Shown piece by piece: positions 61,236-64,000 of a DNA stretch of 64,000 nt. The translations under genes and the position numbers were made by a program. The notes beneath the pieces are model-generated. The model had not been told where the DNA came from and ran no database searches. It saw only the letters and a list, made by a program, of their open reading frames with translations. Position 1 is the stretch's first letter, and each line of letters starts with the position of its first letter. Origin of the DNA: Bacillota bacterium (GTDB lineage Bacteria; Bacillota; Clostridia; Acetivibrionales; JANLFN01); the NCBI GenBank assembly GCA_023421675.1, contig JAEZTC010000004.1:124001-188000 (forward strand), written 5' to 3'.

Positions 61236-62225
61236 TTATTCAAATAAATGGCATGCAACTTTATGATTTGGTAGAATTTCTTTAAACTCAGGTTTAGCTT
61301 TCTTACACTTCTCCATGACATCCGGGCATCTGGTGCAAAATGGGCACCCCTCCGGTGGATCAATAGGACTTGGTACATCTCCATCCAAAATCGTTCTCTT
61401 CCTTCTGTTTACTTCTGGATCAGGAATGGGAACTGCAGAAAGAAGCGCTTTTGTGTAGGGGTGAAGAGGATTTTCATACAATTCATCACTTGAAGCTAAT
61501 TCCGCCATATTTCCCAAATACATCACAAGTACCCGATCTGATATATACTTTACCATAGACAGATCGTGAGAAATAAATAAATACGTAAGTCCCAGTTTTG
61601 TTTGCAGTTCTTTTAATAAATTAACTACCTGTGCCTGGATTGATACGTCTAATGAAGATATCGGCTCGTCGCAAATAATAAACTTCGGTTCCATCGCCAG
61701 AGCTCTGGCAATACCAATTCTCTGTCTTTGACCTCCGCTAAGCTCATGAGGAAACCTATCCATATGTTCAGGATTTAATCCTACAAGCTTTAATAACTCC
61801 TCAATACGTTCTTTACGGCCTGCACCTGTGTTTATCTTATGAATATCCAGCGGCTCCCCAATTATATCTTGGACAGGCATTCTTGGATTTAGGCAAGCAT
61901 AAGGATCCTGAAATATCATCTGTATCTGTCGGCGAACTTTTTTCATTTCCGTCTGTGTACACGTAAAAATATCGTTACCCTCAAATAATACTTTTCCTGC
62001 AGTAGGCTCATATATACGAAGAATAGTCTTACCGGCAGTAGATTTCCCGCAACCGCTTTCCCCCACTAACCCAATTGTTTCTCCTGGATAAATATTTAAG
62101 TTCAAATTATCTACAGCTTTGAGACTTTTTCCTCTGATATTAAAATATTTCTTTAAGCCAACAATTTGTATAATTGGGGATAGACCATTCTGCTCCGTAC
62201 TAAATTGTTCTTCTTTTGTTACCAT
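61236..62225 (-). CDS. dppF: Oligopeptide/dipeptide ABC ATPase (OppF/DppF type)
   Basis: 329 residues. ABC ATPase: GESGCGKSTAGKTI, Q-loop MIFQDPYACLNPRM, signature LSGGQRQRIGIARA, Walker B FIICDEPISSLD, H-loop His in ISHDLSM. The C-terminal oligopeptide extension (PHPYTKALLSAVPIPDPE, then PSPIDPPEGCPFCTRCPDVM) with Cys motifs that can bind an iron-sulfur cluster is typical of OppF/DppF. GGGGGGA precedes the ATG. 17 bp after OppD. Confidence 0.9.
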   Translation of the reverse strand: MVTKEEQFSTEQNGLSPIIQIVGLKKYFNIRGKSLKAVDNLNLNIYPGETIGLVGESGCGKSTAGKTILRIYEPTAGKVLFEGNDIFTCTQTEMKKVRRQIQMIFQDPYACLNPRMPVQDIIGEPLDIHKINTGAGRKERIEELLKLVGLNPEHMDRFPHELSGGQRQRIGIARALAMEPKFIICDEPISSLDVSIQAQVVNLLKELQTKLGLTYLFISHDLSMVKYISDRVLVMYLGNMAELASSDELYENPLHPYTKALLSAVPIPDPEVNRRKRTILDGDVPSPIDPPEGCPFCTRCPDVMEKCKKAKPEFKEILPNHKVACHLFE

Positions 62226-62242
62226 ATTTATAATAATCCCCC

Positions 62243-63256
62243 CTATAGCTCCACTTTAACATTTGACTTTGGATGCTGCAGCCAGCAAGCCGTAGAATGA
62301 GTTCCGTTTTCATCACAAGCATTTTCCACTTTCAAAAGCTTTGGATCCTGATTTCTGCAAATTTCCATAGCATAATTACACCGCGCAAAAAATGGACAAC
62401 CTTTGGGTGGATTAAACAAATCCGGCGGTGATCCGACAATAGAAAAAAGCTGGTTTTTTCTGTCCATATTCAACCCGGGTACCGATTTTAATAGACCAAT
62501 TGTATATGGATGCTGGGGATTTTTAAAAATCTCCTTTACAGAGCCTGTTTCAACTACCTTTCCAGCATACATAACAACAACACTGTCACACATCTCTGCT
62601 ACAACACCCAGATCATGTGTTATAAGTATAATAGATGTACCAAGCTTATCTTTTATATCCTTCATCAGTTCTAATATTTGAGCCTGGATTGTAACATCCA
62701 AAGCAGTAGTAGGCTCATCTGCAATCAGGAGCTTGGGTCTGCATGCCAAGGCCATGGAAATCATTGCCCTCTGCCGCATACCTCCGGAAAACTCATGCGG
62801 ATATTGTCCTGCGCGCTTAGCCGGTTGTGCTACTCCGACAAGCGTGAGCATTTCTACCACCCGTTTATTTGCCTCTGCCCTTGATAATTTATGATGTTTA
62901 ATGATCCCTTCTGCAATCTGATACCCGACTTTTGATGTGGGATTTAATGAAGTCATGGGATCCTGAAATATCATACTGATATCTTTTCCTCTGATACTGC
63001 ACATTTCAGATTCCTTTTTTCCGAGAAGTTCTTCGCCATCAAAAAGTATAGAACCTTGCTTGTAAACAGTAGTTGTCTTGGGGAGAATTTGCATTATCCC
63101 CTGAGAGGTTACGCTTTTACCGCAGCCTGATTCTCCAACAATAGCTACAACTTCACCCTTGCCAACCGTAAAATTGACACCTCTTACCGCCTGTATTTCA
63201 CCGGCATATGTCTTAAAGGATATATATAAATCTTTTACTTCCAATAGTTTTTCCAT
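62243..63256 (-). CDS. dppD: Oligopeptide/dipeptide ABC ATPase (OppD/DppD type)
   Basis: 337 residues. Walker A GESGCGKSVTSQG, Q-loop MIFQDPMTSLNPT, signature FSGGMRQRAMISMAL, Walker B LLIADEPTTALD, H-loop His in ITHDLGVV. C-terminal oligopeptide extension PHPYTIGLLKSVPGLN, then PPKGCPFFARCNYAMEIC. The partner of DppF in the heterodimer. AGGAG precedes the ATG. Confidence 0.9.
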   Translation of the reverse strand: MEKLLEVKDLYISFKTYAGEIQAVRGVNFTVGKGEVVAIVGESGCGKSVTSQGIMQILPKTTTVYKQGSILFDGEELLGKKESEMCSIRGKDISMIFQDPMTSLNPTSKVGYQIAEGIIKHHKLSRAEANKRVVEMLTLVGVAQPAKRAGQYPHEFSGGMRQRAMISMALACRPKLLIADEPTTALDVTIQAQILELMKDIKDKLGTSIILITHDLGVVAEMCDSVVVMYAGKVVETGSVKEIFKNPQHPYTIGLLKSVPGLNMDRKNQLFSIVGSPPDLFNPPKGCPFFARCNYAMEICRNQDPKLLKVENACDENGTHSTACWLQHPKSNVKVEL

Positions 63257-63325
63257 TGAAAAATAAACTCCTATTCTAAATATGTTGCATTAAGTTTTTA
63301 CATAGCAACATATTTTCCTTGATTC

Positions 63326-63409
63326 ATAAGATGAAGAAAATTCATACTTTTACCGTTTGTATCCGGTTTTTGGGATACAAACCTATATTAAATATTTACT
63401 TCATCTTAT
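63326..63409. other. Nested inverted repeat between dppC and dppD
   Basis: Outer arms ATAAGATGAAG / CTTCATCTTAT (63326-63336, 63399-63409; 11 bp) enclose inner arms GTTTGTATCC / GGATACAAAC (63355-63382; 10 bp). The U-tract expected of a terminator is missing on the minus strand. It could be an RNA-processing or stability element separating the permease genes from the ATPase genes. Confidence 0.5.
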
Positions 63410-63420
63410 ATAGTGTTGTT

Positions 63421-64000
63421 CTACTTACGCAATCTGGGATCAAGTGCATCCCTCAATCCATCGCCCAGAACATTAAAAGCCAACATTGTAATAGAGATAA
63501 AAAATGCTGGAATGAACAGTTGATAAGCATTACCTACAAGCAAGCTTTCCAAAGCATCACTGGCCATAGTACCCCAGCTTGCCATTGGAGGAGGTATTCC
63601 CAATCCAAGGAAGCTTAATGTGGCTTCAGCGAATATGGCAGTTGGCACTGTCAACGTCAGGTTAACAAGTATAGGACCCATAGTATTGGGGATAAGATGC
63701 TTTCGTAAAATCCAACCAGTGCTCGCACCCATAATTCTGGAAGCTTGAACATATTCCAATTCCTTCAGTTGTAGAACCTGTCCCCGCACGAGTCTCGCCA
63801 TTTGAAGCCAACCAGTAACCGTCATTGCGATAATCAGAGTCCACAATCCTTGTCCCATTACAACGCTAAGCAATATTACAACCAACATATATGGAATACT
63901 GTATATTACTTCAGCAAATCTCATCATAAACGTATCGATACGTCCGCCTTTATAGCCTGAAAATCCCCCATATATAACACCGATAGCAAAATCTATAAGT
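63421..64000 (-). CDS. dppC: Oligopeptide/dipeptide ABC permease (OppC/DppC type), 5' end outside window
   Basis: The visible ~192 residues are the C-terminal part of a BPD permease; the frame continues to the window edge (LIDFAIGVIYGGFSGYKGG is coded upstream of the first ATG at 63927). Landmarks: YSIPYMLVVILLSVV, the EAA loop SRIMGASTGWILRKHLIPN, and EATLSFLGLGIPPPMASWG. It belongs to the same operon as dppD and dppF, with substrate uptake of peptides or nickel possible. Confidence 0.9.
   Translation of the reverse strand, partial: LIDFAIGVIYGGFSGYKGGRIDTFMMRFAEVIYSIPYMLVVILLSVVMGQGLWTLIIAMTVTGWLQMARLVRGQVLQLKELEYVQASRIMGASTGWILRKHLIPNTMGPILVNLTLTVPTAIFAEATLSFLGLGIPPPMASWGTMASDALESLLVGNAYQLFIPAFFISITMLAFNVLGDGLRDALDPRLRK

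Overview
The window looks like chromosome of a low-GC, anaerobic, spore-former-type Clostridia. This is inferred from A/T-rich sequence, strong AGGAGG-type ribosome binding sites, many ABC exporters, an [FeFe]-hydrogenase-like sensor, a cobalamin riboswitch with CobO, and BlaI/BlaR1-type regulators. The overall flavour resembles cellulolytic Ruminiclostridium-type genomes, but I cannot confirm species.

Layout. 1-6.2 kb: end of a GNAT acetyltransferase, tRNA-Pro(TGG), a TtcA-like tRNA thiolase, a large secreted phosphodiester-glycosidase-type protein, an SPFH protein with a small ribbon-helix-helix protein, and PpnP. 6.2-9 kb: a short Cys-containing unknown protein, a well-formed but unrecognised small RNA gene with its own promoter and U-tract, a tiny peptide ORF, a lipoprotein, a 565-bp transposase-less element with 31-bp terminal inverted repeats, and a DUF2971 gene that appears to carry an in-frame amber codon. 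9-14 kb: NUDIX hydrolase, two diacylglycerol-kinase-like proteins and a Ser-rich/DUF4178-like/DUF350 envelope operon. 14-18.4 kb: B12-riboswitch-controlled cobalamin uptake (cobO-btuF-btuC-btuD). 18.4-28.8 kb: a soluble hydrogenase-like/MCP fusion, a MarR-controlled heterodimeric ABC exporter, an AraC regulator, a stand-alone fabF and a DUF2680 repeat protein.

28.9-49.4 kb is the most interesting part: a ~20-kb island with one BlaI-type repressor, three BlaR1-like M56 metalloprotease sensors that lack any recognisable penicillin-binding domain, two MacA-like adaptor lipoproteins (plus a deleted third), two large FtsX-type permeases, two ABC ATPases (one with an AbrB-like tail) and six tandem lipoproteins (plus a relic of a seventh). 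The lipoproteins look like the beta-barrel and membrane-proximal part of the adaptors without the hairpin/lipoyl part. The same module is fused to the C-terminus of the third BlaR1-like sensor. Five promoters share a 16-bp palindrome, GACTAA-N4-TTAGTC, always placed 6 nt after the -10 box. This suggests a single self-contained regulon, probably for envelope stress or peptide antibiotic sensing and export.

49.4-64 kb, almost all on the minus strand: unknown small proteins, a BcrAB-type ABC transporter, a DUF362 ferredoxin protein, an MFS exporter, DUF4180 and FlxA-like proteins, a CDP-alcohol phosphatidyltransferase, a MATE exporter, a CrtI-like oxidoreductase with a TetR regulator and palindromic operator, and the 3' part of an oligopeptide/dipeptide ABC operon (DppC-D-F) cut by the window edge.
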